Part shown: in pieces, positions 10,099 to 18,867 of the stretch
Position numbering within the stretch: position 1 is the first letter of the stretch
Layout of the letters: every line of letters begins with the position of its first letter
From: Paucibacter sp. Y2R2-4
GTDB lineage: Bacteria > Pseudomonadota > Gammaproteobacteria > Burkholderiales > Burkholderiaceae_C
Length of the DNA stretch: 64,000 nt
Assembly: GCF_025717535.1 (NCBI RefSeq)
Contig: NZ_JAJIRO010000002.1
Coordinates: forward strand, 310,001-374,000
Direction: 5' to 3'
Notes under the pieces: model-generated
What the model was told of the DNA's origin: nothing
Seen by the model: only the letters and a program-made list of their open reading frames with translations
Database searches by the model: none
Translations under genes and position numbers: made by a program

Positions 10099-10566
10099 TC
10101 AACTGCCTGCCGCGCCCAGGAAGCAGCACAGCGCTGCGCCAGCACTCAGGCGGAAACGCAGCGTCAACCAGGCCGAGGCGCCCAAAACAGGGTAAAGCCG
10201 GCGGTCCACCAGATAGCAGGCAATCAGCATCACGCCGTGCAAGACCAGCCCCGCGTAGGCCGGCATCACCAGCGCAATCCAAGCGCCCAGTGAGGGCATC
10301 ACACCCCAGACAAAAGGCTGCAGACTCGGGCTAGGTTGACGAAAGCCCAAGCCCCAGTAGATGCCGCCCAAAAAAGAAATGATCAGGGCAGCATAGGCGG
10401 ACAAAGCAAAGCTGATCCAGGCATGAGCCTCGACATTGCGCCCGCCCACCAACCAGACCAGCAAAGCGCCAAAGACAAAGGGCAGCAGCCCCAAAAGTCC
10501 CAAGCGCTCGGCATGGGGCGGGACCGGCATGGAAGGCAGGAAATGAGAGCTGGCTTCAGCGGGCAT
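10099..10566 (-). CDS. DUF3429 integral membrane protein
   Basis: A 155-residue protein with four to five predicted membrane helices (LLGLLPFVFGALLVWLVGG, ISFALSAYAALIISFLGGIYWGL, WGVMPSLGAWIALVMPAYAGLVLHG and later segments). FLGGIYWGLGF and the overall pattern are typical of DUF3429. The function is unknown. GGAG precedes the ATG at 10566 by 9 bases. It sits 44 bases upstream of the M61 gene on the same strand and is likely co-transcribed. Confidence 0.8.
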   Translation of the reverse strand: MPAEASSHFLPSMPVPPHAERLGLLGLLPFVFGALLVWLVGGRNVEAHAWISFALSAYAALIISFLGGIYWGLGFRQPSPSLQPFVWGVMPSLGAWIALVMPAYAGLVLHGVMLIACYLVDRRLYPVLGASAWLTLRFRLSAGAALCCFLGAAGS

Positions 10567-10636
10567 GCGAGGAGACTCCGTAGAGATTCAAGGTAAGGCT
10601 TATGCAAAAATCAATGGCAATTGGCGCCAAGAGGGC

Positions 10637-11374
10637 TCAGCTCTTGCCCAAGCTTTGCAAGCGTTTTTCCAATTGGTCGGCGCTGAGCGCGCCCGGCGCG
10701 CGGCTGCCGTCCTCAAAAATAATGGCCGGCGTGCCATTGATATGGTGGCGGCGCGACAGATTCAGATTGCGCTCAATCGCGGCGTCGTCGCAAGCGCCCA
10801 TGGGCTTGAGCGGCGCCTTGCCTTCGAGCATCCAGGCTTGCCAGGCGCTGCTGGAGTCCTTGGCGCACCAGATGGCGCGCGATTTTTCCGGCGAATCCCC
10901 GCCCAAAATCGGGATCAAGAAGGTGTAAACCGTGAGGTCTTTCATCTCCTGCAAGGACCGCTCAAAGCGCTTGCAATAGCCGCAATTCGGATCTGCGAAG
11001 ACCGCAATCTTGCGTTTGCCATTGCCACTTTTCCAAACCACGGCGTCCTTCAGCGGCAGCGATGCGAAATCGATCGTCAGCAGCTTGGCGACACGCTCTT
11101 CGGTCAGGTTGCGCCGAGTTCGCAGATCGATCAGATCACCTTCGATCAGATAGTTGCCGCTGGCATCGGTGTAGCGAATCTCGTTGCCGATGCGCACCTC
11201 CCACAAGCCGGCCATGGGGCTCGGGCGAACGTCTTCGATCTTGGGCAGGCCGCTGAGCTTTTCAGCCAGTGACTTGCGGATCACGGCTTCATTGGCCTGC
11301 GTCAAGGCAGGGGCCGTGACTGCCAGCCACGCGAGCGTGGCCAGCGTCAGTTTTTTCAGAGTCAACATCGTCAT
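10637..11374 (-). CDS. dsbC: Periplasmic disulfide isomerase, DsbC family
   Basis: About 245 residues: a signal peptide cleaved near AQANEAV, a small dimerisation domain (about 30-110) and a thioredoxin fold with active site CGYC at 131-134 and cis-proline in GTPAII. DsbC isomerises wrong disulfides in the periplasm and needs DsbD for reduction. The start is uncertain: ATG at 11374, a second in-frame ATG at 11368 and a TTG just upstream have no convincing Shine-Dalgarno. The gene starts 15 bases after the upstream monooxygenase stop. A second cysteine pair (IWCAKD, MGACDD) matches the structural disulfide of DsbC. Confidence 0.93.
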   Translation of the reverse strand: MTMLTLKKLTLATLAWLAVTAPALTQANEAVIRKSLAEKLSGLPKIEDVRPSPMAGLWEVRIGNEIRYTDASGNYLIEGDLIDLRTRRNLTEERVAKLLTIDFASLPLKDAVVWKSGNGKRKIAVFADPNCGYCKRFERSLQEMKDLTVYTFLIPILGGDSPEKSRAIWCAKDSSSAWQAWMLEGKAPLKPMGACDDAAIERNLNLSRRHHINGTPAIIFEDGSRAPGALSADQLEKRLQSLGKS

Positions 11375-11389
11375 CAAGGTGGGGAGGGA

Positions 11390-12502
11390 TCACGAACCCA
11401 AGGCACGCGCGGTGAGCCAACGCTTCAAGGGAGGGACAGCATTCAGTGCGCTCAAACCTCGGTTGCGCAACTCGCGCAAGGCCGGCTTGTCGCTGGCAAA
11501 GACTTTCAGCAAACCATCGGTCAACTCGCCCATGGCCCAGTTGGGCGCCAGGCGCGAGCGTGCATAGCGGCGCAACAGGCGTTCATCGCCGAGCGGTCGC
11601 CAGCCTTCCCGCGCCGCCAAGACCTCGGCCAGCGCAGCCACATCGGCCAGACCCAGATTGAGCCCCTGGCCGGCCAAAGGATGGACCAAATGAGCGGCGT
11701 CGCCCAGCAAGACCCACCCAGGTCCGCTGACAGCATCGGCCCGAGCCAAAGACAAAGGCCAGGCCGAACGCGGACTGGCCAGTCGCAGTTGGCCGGCTTC
11801 ACCATCGGTCGCGGCGTTCAAGGCGGCTTCAAATTCAGACTCGCTGAGCGACAACAAGTCAGCCGCTTGTTGCTCAGGCACCGACCAGACCAAGCCATAA
11901 GAAGCACCAGGCGTCGGCTTGGCAATCGGCAGCAAGGCCAAGACATCGGGGCTGCGGAACCACTGGCGTGCCACGCCTTGATGCGGCGCATCCGACACCA
12001 AACGAGCGGCAATGCCGCGCTGCCCATAGCTGTGGGACTCGAAACGCACGCCCAACTCAGCCCGGTGCGCAGAATCTCGCCCTTCGCACAAGGCCACCAG
12101 ATCGGCTAGCACCGGCGCATCGACCACCTGCACATGCGGGGCGTAGCGCAGGGCCACAGCGAGTTGTTGCTCCAAGGCGCCGGCATCGACGATAAAGGCC
12201 AACTCGCCCACGCCTTGCTGCCAGGCCGAGAACTCCAGCACCGCCCCGCCCTGGTCACCATGCACGACCATGTCGTACACCGGGCTCACGGCCTCGGGCG
12301 GCAGCGTGTCCCAGACCTTCAAGTCGCGCAAGAGGCGAACGGAAGCGGCGTTCAGCGCATAGCTGCGCACATCTTCGCGCTGCGCCTGGCTGGCCTCGAC
12401 ACTGCCCAGCAGCGCCACGCGCAGCCCTTGGGCATTCAGGGCAAGAGCCAAGCTGCGGCCAACGCAACCACTCCCACGAATCAAGACCTCATAGCTTTGC
12501 AT
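11390..12502 (-). CDS. FAD-dependent monooxygenase, UbiH/UbiF/COQ6 family
   Basis: A 370-residue flavoprotein hydroxylase. The N-terminal FAD motif is slightly degenerate (LIRGSGCVGRSLALALN). The second FAD motif GDAAHLVHPLAGQGLNLGLADV is textbook for the ubiquinone hydroxylases. It probably hydroxylates a ubiquinone precursor ring. Which position cannot be decided from the sequence, so no gene symbol is given. ATG at 12502 was chosen because similarity begins there; the frame stays open to 12694 across the intergenic region shared with ychF. Transcription is divergent from ychF. Confidence 0.88.
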   Translation of the reverse strand: MQSYEVLIRGSGCVGRSLALALNAQGLRVALLGSVEASQAQREDVRSYALNAASVRLLRDLKVWDTLPPEAVSPVYDMVVHGDQGGAVLEFSAWQQGVGELAFIVDAGALEQQLAVALRYAPHVQVVDAPVLADLVALCEGRDSAHRAELGVRFESHSYGQRGIAARLVSDAPHQGVARQWFRSPDVLALLPIAKPTPGASYGLVWSVPEQQAADLLSLSESEFEAALNAATDGEAGQLRLASPRSAWPLSLARADAVSGPGWVLLGDAAHLVHPLAGQGLNLGLADVAALAEVLAAREGWRPLGDERLLRRYARSRLAPNWAMGELTDGLLKVFASDKPALRELRNRGLSALNAVPPLKRWLTARALGS

Positions 12503-12614
12503 GGCGGCATTGTAGGCAGGCGACACAAGGCCTCCGGCACGCAGGGTCGCCGAACGATTAAAATGCCGTCTTTGCCCCGCACACGCGACCGGCGCCCCAC
12601 CCAGAAAGTCATTC

Positions 12615-13706
12615 ATGAGCCTCAAATGCGGCATCGTTGGCCTGCCCAACGTCGGCAAGTCCACCCTCTTCAATGCGCTGACCAAGGCGGGCATCGCCGC
12701 CGAAAACTATCCCTTCTGCACCATCGAGCCCAATGTCGGCGTGGTGGAACTGCCTGACCCACGCTTGCAAGCGCTGGCCGAGATCGTCAAGCCTGAACGC
12801 ATCCTGCCCGCCGTGGTGGAGTTTGTGGACATCGCCGGCTTGGTGGCTGGCGCCTCCAAGGGTGAAGGCCTGGGGAATAAGTTCCTCTCGCACATTCGTG
12901 AGACCGACGCCATCGTCAATGTGGTGCGCTGCTTTGAAGACGGCAATGTGGTGCACGTCAACGGCAAGGTCGACCCGATCTCGGACATCGAAGTGATCCA
13001 GACCGAACTCTGCTTGGCCGATATGGGCACGGTGGAAAAGAGCCTGCACCGCTACAACAAGGTGGCCCGCGCGGGTGACAAGGAAGCCATCGCCCTGGTC
13101 AAGGTGCTGGAGAAGTGCGAAGCCGCGCTGAACGAAGCCAAGCCGGTGCGCACCATCGACTTCAGCAAGGAAGAGCTGGTCTTGCTCAAGCCCCTGTGCC
13201 TGATCACCGCCAAGCCGGCCATGTTCGTGGCCAACGTCGCCGAAGATGGTTTCGAGAACAACCCTTTCCTGGACCGCCTGAAGGAATACGCCGCCGCCCA
13301 AAACGGCCCGGTGGTGGCCATCTGCGCCAAGACCGAAGCCGAGTTGTCGGAAATGAGCGATGAAGACCGCGCCATGTTCCTGGCCGAGATGGGCCAAGAA
13401 GAACCGGGCCTGAACCGCCTGATCCGCGCCGGCTTCAGCCTGCTGGGCCTTCAGACCTACTTCACCGCGGGTGTGAAGGAAGTGCGCGCCTGGACCATCC
13501 ACAAGGGCGACACCGGCCCGCAAGCCGCCGGCGTGATCCACACCGATTTTGAGCGCGGCTATATCCGCGCCCAGACCATCGCCTATGAAGACTTCATCAC
13601 CTACAAGGGTGAGCAAGGTGCCAAGGATGCCGGCAAGATGCGCGCCGAAGGCAAGGAATACGTGGTCAAGGATGGCGACGTGCTGAACTTCTTGTTCAAT
13701 GTCTAA
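12615..13706 (+). CDS. ychF: Redox-regulated ATPase YchF (Obg-family)
   Basis: A 363-residue protein of the universally conserved YchF/OLA1 family, which binds ribosomes and prefers ATP to GTP. The P-loop GLPNVGKST is at about 9-17, switch elements include [20 protein letters not shown], and the specificity region carries ANVAEDGF rather than the NKxD of true GTPases. A coiled-coil insertion (about 125-200) and a C-terminal TGS domain (from about 280, [16 protein letters not shown]) complete the fold. Length is standard. It is the last ordinary chromosomal gene before the atypical block. Confidence 0.97.
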   Translation: MSLKCGIVGLPNVGKSTLFNALTKAGIAAENYPFCTIEPNVGVVELPDPRLQALAEIVKPERILPAVVEFVDIAGLVAGASKGEGLGNKFLSHIRETDAIVNVVRCFEDGNVVHVNGKVDPISDIEVIQTELCLADMGTVEKSLHRYNKVARAGDKEAIALVKVLEKCEAALNEAKPVRTIDFSKEELVLLKPLCLITAKPAMFVANVAEDGFENNPFLDRLKEYAAAQNGPVVAICAKTEAELSEMSDEDRAMFLAEMGQEEPGLNRLIRAGFSLLGLQTYFTAGVKEVRAWTIHKGDTGPQAAGVIHTDFERGYIRAQTIAYEDFITYKGEQGAKDAGKMRAEGKEYVVKDGDVLNFLFNV

Positions 13707-13726
13707 GTGTAGAGCTGCAATTGGCT

Positions 13727-14190
13727 ATTGCAGCACCGGCCGAAAGGCTGGCGGCTGGTTACCAAGCGCTGTACGAGAGCGCATTGCGTTTCAGCATGCC
13801 AGGAATGCTGCCGCCCATGGCGTGCGCTCACTGCTGCTGGGCCAGATGGGGCCGTAAGCCCAGTCGGGTAGACAGGTCTGGATGAGGCGTTCTACAGTGC
13901 CATTGTTCAATCAGAGCACGGTTTTTTGAAGCTGTGCTTGAGGCTCAACTCCTCGCACGCCTTGGGGAACAACTTGGAACAATAGGAGTTGCGGTTGTCG
14001 GTGAGCAGTCGGTTAATCCCAACACCCAGCGCTGCAAACTGTGCCACGCTGACCTTGATAGCTTCAGAAACTAGAGTCTTACCCTCATCGAAGTGCGTCT
14101 ACGAAAAGCCCGCGCGCAAGCGTCCGCCGATCGCCGATCGCCACATACTCGGAATCCCGGCCTGATTCCCCTCACGACAATGCGCTTGAT
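13727..14190 (-). pseudogene. Decayed IS481-family transposase remnant
   Basis: Read on the minus strand, several frames with stops between them give recognisable pieces of an IS481-type DDE transposase. In order they are IKRIVVRGIRPG, then a long piece with INRLLTDNRNSYCSKLFP (second Asp of the triad) and ACEELSLKHSFKKP, then NNGTVERLIQTCLPDWAYG (the Glu block), then RNALSYSAW. At least two frameshifts and several stop codons separate them, and the N-terminal helix-turn-helix part is missing. It is clearly dead. It lies directly between ychF and the A+T-richer acyl-relay block, so it may mark an old insertion junction. Confidence 0.8.
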
Positions 14191-14538
14191 CAAATAAATA
14201 CGACCCTGACAGCTCCATCTGGCATTCTTATGACTTTCCACCCATTCCTTCCTTTATGTCAGCCCTGAAGCGTCGTAACTCCAGCCCTCCAGAAAAGGGC
14301 AGGTAAACACCCTATTGAACATCACAGCACATCAACTCGCTCGCGCCATGAATCACCCACAGAATGGGGCGGCTAAACAAAGGTCAACTCTGATTCACTC
14401 CTGCCAGGCGCCTGCTGAAACAGATGTAGCCCTAACAGCTTCTAGATAAGAAGTAGAATCCTATTGGTAATATTTTAATATCAAACCTCAGATTATTGGA
14501 AACTACACCCAATCAACCCAAAGCACCGAATACACAAC
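14191..14538. other. Non-coding, A+T-richer stretch upstream of the acyl-relay operon
   Basis: No gene was recognised in these roughly 350 bases. The left part has stops in all frames and may be more mobile-element debris. The last 90 bases are markedly A+T-rich (TAATATTTTAATATC around 14468) and probably contain the promoter of the downstream operon, although no pair of -35/-10 boxes with good spacing stands out. Confidence 0.5.
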
Positions 14539-14781
14539 ATGCGCGATCTCCTAAATGAACTGATTCTGGTATTTCAAGATGTTTTTGAAGATGAAGAGTT
14601 GATAGTGGCTCACGATACCACTGCCGCGGATGTGCCGGGGTGGGACTCACTACAACATGTATCCCTAGTTTTGAAAGTTGAAAAATGTTTTGGTTTTAGA
14701 TTTACCAGCGCTGAAGTGTCAGATTTGAGATGCGTCGGCGACATGCTGGACATCATCGCATCTCGCACAGGAAAGGTTTAA
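14539..14781 (+). CDS. Acyl carrier protein
   Basis: An 80-residue acidic acyl carrier protein. GWDSLQHVSL carries the phosphopantetheine-accepting Ser37, and the surrounding four-helix pattern (FQDVFEDEELIV, LVLKVEKCFGFRF, DLRCVGDMLDIIAS) is normal. It is the first gene of a plus-strand operon and directly precedes a methyltransferase and an FkbH-type HAD protein. FkbH enzymes load a glyceryl group from a glycolytic phosphoester onto a dedicated ACP, so this is the likely carrier (analogous to FkbJ in polyketide clusters or DltC in Dlt systems). It is not the housekeeping fatty-acid ACP, judging by divergence and context. Confidence 0.93.
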   Translation: MRDLLNELILVFQDVFEDEELIVAHDTTAADVPGWDSLQHVSLVLKVEKCFGFRFTSAEVSDLRCVGDMLDIIASRTGKV

Positions 14782-15702
14782 GTGAACTCCCCTCTCATCG
14801 CCCAACTCTTTTCCCTCGTCGAGCGCAAACACCCCAGGTCCCTGCAGGGGATTTTGGAAGCCCGCGCCCAGAATCCCGAGGAGTTTGAACGAATTGCTCA
14901 CATTTACCTAACATGGTGTGTCGGCGCCCTTGGTCAGTCAGGAATTTCTGAATCTGCAGCCGCATTCGCCAATTTCTGTAGCGACGTCAACCTTGCGCAG
15001 GGCCGATACGAACTCTCTGGCGCCTACGAACACAAGAGCTTCGATGAATGCCGGAGTTCCGTGTATGACAATACGGCGACTATGACTGATTACCTTTGGG
15101 GGGTTTATTTATCTAACTTCCTTTGGGCGCACCATCTGGATCTTTTGCGCTTTTTCGAGCAGAGATTCCTCAGCAGGCTGACGAACTCCGTTCATCTGGT
15201 AGAAGTGGCGCCCGGCCACGGGGGATGGGGTTTGTGGGCTCTTAGCCAACTAACCGAAGCACGTTTGACCGGGTTCGATGTCAGCGCCACGTCAATTAAA
15301 ATTGCAGGGAGCATTGCAAGGGCTGCTGGCTTGGCCGACCGAGCCGAGTATCAGCTGCAAGACGCCTCGCTCTTGAGCAAGCGCCCCTCCCCCCAGGCTC
15401 AAGCGTGCATTTGCAGTTTTCTGGTTGAACATCTAGAAAATCCTTCAGAGCTACTGAAAGGCATGGCTCATGCCCTAGAACCGGGTGGACTCGCGTTTTT
15501 CACCGGCGCTTTGACTGCTGCGCAAGTGGATCATATCTACGAATTCAAAACGGAGTCGGAACTGTATGTGCTCGCCGAAAACGCTGGGTTTAGAGTATTG
15601 GAATCCCGCTCAGTTGCTCCAGGTCGGCTGCTTCAAAATGCAAGCTACCTACCCCGCTCTATGGCCCTAATACTGCAAAAGAAAACGCATGCCCTATGGT
15701 GA
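14782..15702 (+). CDS. Class I SAM-dependent methyltransferase in the acyl-relay operon
   Basis: A 306-residue protein with a GTG start placed immediately after the ACP stop (TAAGTG). A helical N-terminal region of about 130 residues precedes a Rossmann methyltransferase core. Motif I is VEVAPGHGGWG (140-150), the acidic ribose-binding residue lies in LTGFDVSATS, and the post-motif region is FLVEHLENPSELL. The closest idea is an O-methyltransferase acting on the ACP-bound group, by analogy with FkbG, which methylates glyceryl-derived units on ACP. This role is inference from context, and sugar O-methylation is an alternative. Confidence 0.85.
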   Translation: MNSPLIAQLFSLVERKHPRSLQGILEARAQNPEEFERIAHIYLTWCVGALGQSGISESAAAFANFCSDVNLAQGRYELSGAYEHKSFDECRSSVYDNTATMTDYLWGVYLSNFLWAHHLDLLRFFEQRFLSRLTNSVHLVEVAPGHGGWGLWALSQLTEARLTGFDVSATSIKIAGSIARAAGLADRAEYQLQDASLLSKRPSPQAQACICSFLVEHLENPSELLKGMAHALEPGGLAFFTGALTAAQVDHIYEFKTESELYVLAENAGFRVLESRSVAPGRLLQNASYLPRSMALILQKKTHALW

Positions 15703-15706
15703 ACCG

Positions 15707-17545
15707 ATGGGACTGAAGAGCGCCATCACCGCAGCGCGTCAACTGGAAAGAGTTGATAAAATCCAAGAAGCCTGGGACCTTCTGCAGCAGGCCATCCGCC
15801 AAGAAATTCATAGCAGCACGGAACTTCTTGCCGCAGGAAAGCTGAGCATGCGATTGGCAGCAGCCTTGCCTCAAGCGCGTTTTTCATTCTCTGTACTCAT
15901 ACTTGGGCAGTGCACCACCACTTGGCTATCACCAGCTATCAGCGCATGTGCAATGGAAGCTGGGATGCACATTTTGGTAAGCGATGGCCCATATGACAAT
16001 GTGCTGCAAGCCGTCACAGCCATTGACCCAATGGCGCCCCCCGACGCTCTGATTCTTCTGCCTTGGCACCACCGTCTTTTGATGGATGCCCTATCCGACA
16101 CGCCTGACAGCATTCAAGCAGAGCTTGACTATTGGCGAGAAGTCTGGGGCCAAGCGCTCGCAAAAGGTGTCAAACACCTCATACAAGTGGGCTACGACTG
16201 GCAAACCCCAGGTCCCCTGGGGTTCCATTTATCAACTCGGACTGGTGGTGACATTGAGCGCATCCGTCGAACGAACAACCGACTAAGGGAAAGCACGCCA
16301 GTAGGAAGTTACTTCGTATCCCTCGAGGATATTTCCGGAATGCTTGGCCGGGACCGCTTTTACGATATGCGCGGATTACATTGGGCCCGGCAGCCATTCT
16401 CTGAATCAGGCTTAGCTTCCTTAGCCCGACATATCGTCGCCGGCCTTCGCTCAACCCGCCAAGGTCCAGCCAAAGTGCTAGTTCTGGATTTAGACAATAC
16501 GCTATGGGGAGGGGTCGTGGGCGAGGTTGGCGCTCTTGGCATTGAGATTAGAGAAACACCACAAGGCGAGGCATATAGGGCATTCCAACGCCATCTACTA
16601 GCCTTATCCAAACGGGGTGTACTGCTTGCTGTTTGCTCGAAGAACAATGATGCGGACGCCAGGGAGCCCTTTTTAGCAAATCCGGACATGATTCTTCGAT
16701 TGACAGACATTGCATGTTTCGTCGCCAATTGGGAACCAAAGTCTGAAGGTCTAAAGCAGATAGCCAAAGTGCTAGACCTGAGTCTGGATAGCTTTGTATT
16801 CTTTGATGACAATCCCTTCGAACGGGAGCAGATTCGCCGAGCGCTACCTTGTGTTCAGGTGATTGCCACCCCAGAAGATCCCGCTGAATACGTGAACGTC
16901 TTAGAAGCTAGCCTATGGTTTGAAGCATGCATGCTGACAGATGAGGACTCCCGCCGAAACGAAATGTACCAAGCCAAAGAGCAATCGCGCCTTGCTCGTT
17001 CCAATGCTGACGGTCTAGGGAACTATCTAGATTTATTAGAAATGAAAGCGCAACTTCACGCCATTAATGATGCAGATTTGCTACGAGTGGTACAACTACT
17101 CGGCAAAACGAATCAATTCAACCTAACCACCAAGCGCTACTCGATCGAGCAGGTTAGAGATTTAGTCACTAACGAATCTTCAGTGTGTTTCAGCTTGCGC
17201 TTACAGGATCGTTTTTCAGACCATGGTTTGGTGGGCATACTTATAGCAAAACCGATGCCAAAGTCTGTGCACCCAACCCTCTTCATTGACAGTTTTTTGC
17301 TGAGTTGTCGCGTGATCGGACGCACTGTTGAACAAAGCATGATGCAGACCTTGATTCAGCGCGCAAGACACCTAGGTTACCAGCGCATCATAGGACAGTA
17401 TTGTCCAACCCAGAAAAATCAACTCGTCGCGACGATCTACTTAGAGTTGGGCTTCAAATTGACGGCGAATGATCATTTGGGATCCAAGTGGTTTGAACTT
17501 CGACTTGAGGATACCCCGAACTTGAAGACGTATGTCTCCATCTAA
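15707..17545 (+). CDS. FkbH-like HAD-IIIC protein (glyceryl-ACP formation)
   Basis: A protein of about 612 residues with three parts: an N-terminal FkbH-type domain, a HAD domain with LVLDLDNTLWGGVVGE near residue 255 and FFDDNPFEREQ, and a C-terminal GNAT-like region with LLGKTNQFNLTTKRY. Known FkbH enzymes take 1,3-bisphosphoglycerate, remove phosphate and place the glyceryl group on an ACP. The two aspartates of the HAD nucleophile motif (DLDNT) are intact. ATG at 15707 has GGTGA four bases upstream; ATG at 15689 is possible and would overlap the methyltransferase by 14 bases. Codon use is less G+C-rich than in neighbouring chromosomal genes. Confidence 0.9.
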   Translation: MGLKSAITAARQLERVDKIQEAWDLLQQAIRQEIHSSTELLAAGKLSMRLAAALPQARFSFSVLILGQCTTTWLSPAISACAMEAGMHILVSDGPYDNVLQAVTAIDPMAPPDALILLPWHHRLLMDALSDTPDSIQAELDYWREVWGQALAKGVKHLIQVGYDWQTPGPLGFHLSTRTGGDIERIRRTNNRLRESTPVGSYFVSLEDISGMLGRDRFYDMRGLHWARQPFSESGLASLARHIVAGLRSTRQGPAKVLVLDLDNTLWGGVVGEVGALGIEIRETPQGEAYRAFQRHLLALSKRGVLLAVCSKNNDADAREPFLANPDMILRLTDIACFVANWEPKSEGLKQIAKVLDLSLDSFVFFDDNPFEREQIRRALPCVQVIATPEDPAEYVNVLEASLWFEACMLTDEDSRRNEMYQAKEQSRLARSNADGLGNYLDLLEMKAQLHAINDADLLRVVQLLGKTNQFNLTTKRYSIEQVRDLVTNESSVCFSLRLQDRFSDHGLVGILIAKPMPKSVHPTLFIDSFLLSCRVIGRTVEQSMMQTLIQRARHLGYQRIIGQYCPTQKNQLVATIYLELGFKLTANDHLGSKWFELRLEDTPNLKTYVSI

Positions 17546-17554
17546 GGCTAGCCG

Positions 17555-18727
17555 ATGCTTTCGAGTCCCATCAACGAGTTTGCAGGCCCAACATACTGGT
17601 TGTTTTCTGCAGCCGCAATTATTTGCTTGTCTTTCGCCGCATCGCCAGGCAAGTTCCATGCATTGTGGGCCGGCCTAAACTTAAGCTTTCTTATTTTCTT
17701 AATCGGCTTTCCCGCTTCAGCAGTCTTGGGCATAGTGTTATTGGTTCTACACATAAATGGGAAGCTCATCCATGAGCAGCTTCGATGGTCAGTTGCAGTA
17801 ATATCCTCTTCCCTATTGTTCGTCGCTTTTTTGGCTCACAAAATGCAACACCCACCAAAGCTGCTAGAAGATGCAAAATTCATTCTTGCTGCCATTGGGT
17901 TTTCCTATATATTCTTACGATGCTTGGAATATATACGAGGATCCACAAACAAGCAAACTCAAAGCCTTACCATTTTCAACACCATCAATTATCTAATCCC
18001 CTTCCACATGTTAGCAGCCGGCCCTGTAATGGGATTAGCCGATTTCAAAAAAAACCTCTCGTCCAGCCCGACACTTGATCAGGACGGGGTGATAGATGCG
18101 TTTGAGCGAATCGCGTCAGGTCTTTTCAAAAAATTTGTTCTTGCAAACGGAATAATTGAATCACTATTCTTAACTGGATTTAAATCAGACGGCATCTATC
18201 TATTTATAGAAATACAACTTTACTATTTATTTATATACTTAGATTTTAGCGCCTATAGTGACATAGCCATAGGTCTAGGCCGACTCCTTGGAGTCAAAAC
18301 GCCGGAGAACTTCAATAAACCCCTCAGCTCACGAAACATCATTGAATTCTGGGAGCGATGGCATATATCACTATCACAACTGATCCGTCGAAATATTTTT
18401 ATTCCGATCCAGTTGGCTGGCATGCGCTGGACGGATGGTCAATATCCTCGATTGGTTTCGTCTGCCGCTTTTTTATCCGCCTTCTTACTTTGCGGACTAT
18501 GGCACGGAGTCACTTGGCGGTTTTTTCTGTGGGGCGCCGGCCACGCGACTGCTTTGGTAATTTGCAACTATTATCGAGACTGGCTGGTCGGGCGACTAGG
18601 TAAACGGGGCGCCTCCAATTTCAGTAATCGCCCGCTAGTTCGCCGGATGGCTCAGATCATGACTTTTCAGTTTGTGGCCTTGTCGCTGACATTTCTTGCC
18701 TACCCAGGATTTGACTTCTTGGGATGA
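17555..18727 (+). CDS. MBOAT-family O-acyltransferase (DltB/AlgI-like)
   Basis: A 390-residue membrane protein with about ten helices. The MBOAT signature is complete: LDFSAYSDIAIGLGRLLGV, then PENFNKPLSSRNIIEFWERW with HISLSQ, then CGLWHGVTWRFFLWG, whose histidine (about residue 310) is the family's catalytic or tunnel histidine. The length is close to DltB (about 400) and shorter than AlgI (about 500). MBOATs of this branch take an acyl group from cytoplasmic carrier and pass it through the membrane to an extracellular acceptor. It begins 9 bases after the FkbH stop and ends 13 bases before the DltX-like miniprotein. Confidence 0.93.
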   Translation: MLSSPINEFAGPTYWLFSAAAIICLSFAASPGKFHALWAGLNLSFLIFLIGFPASAVLGIVLLVLHINGKLIHEQLRWSVAVISSSLLFVAFLAHKMQHPPKLLEDAKFILAAIGFSYIFLRCLEYIRGSTNKQTQSLTIFNTINYLIPFHMLAAGPVMGLADFKKNLSSSPTLDQDGVIDAFERIASGLFKKFVLANGIIESLFLTGFKSDGIYLFIEIQLYYLFIYLDFSAYSDIAIGLGRLLGVKTPENFNKPLSSRNIIEFWERWHISLSQLIRRNIFIPIQLAGMRWTDGQYPRLVSSAAFLSAFLLCGLWHGVTWRFFLWGAGHATALVICNYYRDWLVGRLGKRGASNFSNRPLVRRMAQIMTFQFVALSLTFLAYPGFDFLG

Positions 18728-18740
18728 ACCGATTCAACCC

Positions 18741-18857
18741 ATGAAAAACACATTACCCCTGCCAAACACCCGTCGCATACTTTGGATTGCCATCAGAGTT
18801 ATTTTGGTATTTTGGCTCGCCCGCTCCGGCATACCATTCTATTATCAAGGCTTTTGA
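18741..18857 (+). CDS. DltX-like membrane miniprotein (38 residues)
   Basis: A 38-codon frame opens with ATG 13 bases after the MBOAT stop. It encodes a short polar N-terminus with RR, one hydrophobic segment (about 13-27) and a C-terminus ending exactly GIPFYYQGF. That end fits the pattern F-x-Y-x-x-F found, as I recall, at the C-terminus of DltX, where the tyrosine (here Tyr35) relays D-alanine from DltB to DltD. Position between an MBOAT and an SGNH gene also matches. The stop at 18855-18857 is 10 bases before the next ATG. Such a short frame could be chance, but terminus, topology and location agree. Confidence 0.65.
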   Translation: MKNTLPLPNTRRILWIAIRVILVFWLARSGIPFYYQGF

Positions 18858-18867
18858 TTGCCCTCTA

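Noticed and set aside
12609-13616. Minus-strand frame of 335 codons opposite ychF
   Set aside because: Composition is the mirror of ychF and no domain is recognisable.
18741-18857. The 38-codon ORF as a lost C-terminus of the MBOAT protein
   Set aside because: The MBOAT already contains all conserved blocks and has the length of DltB; the short frame has its own ATG after a 13-base gap.
18741-18867. The 38-codon ORF as the frameshifted N-terminus of the SGNH gene
   Set aside because: The SGNH frame has its own ATG and membrane anchor, and the short frame ends in a specific aromatic motif followed by a stop and a normal gap.
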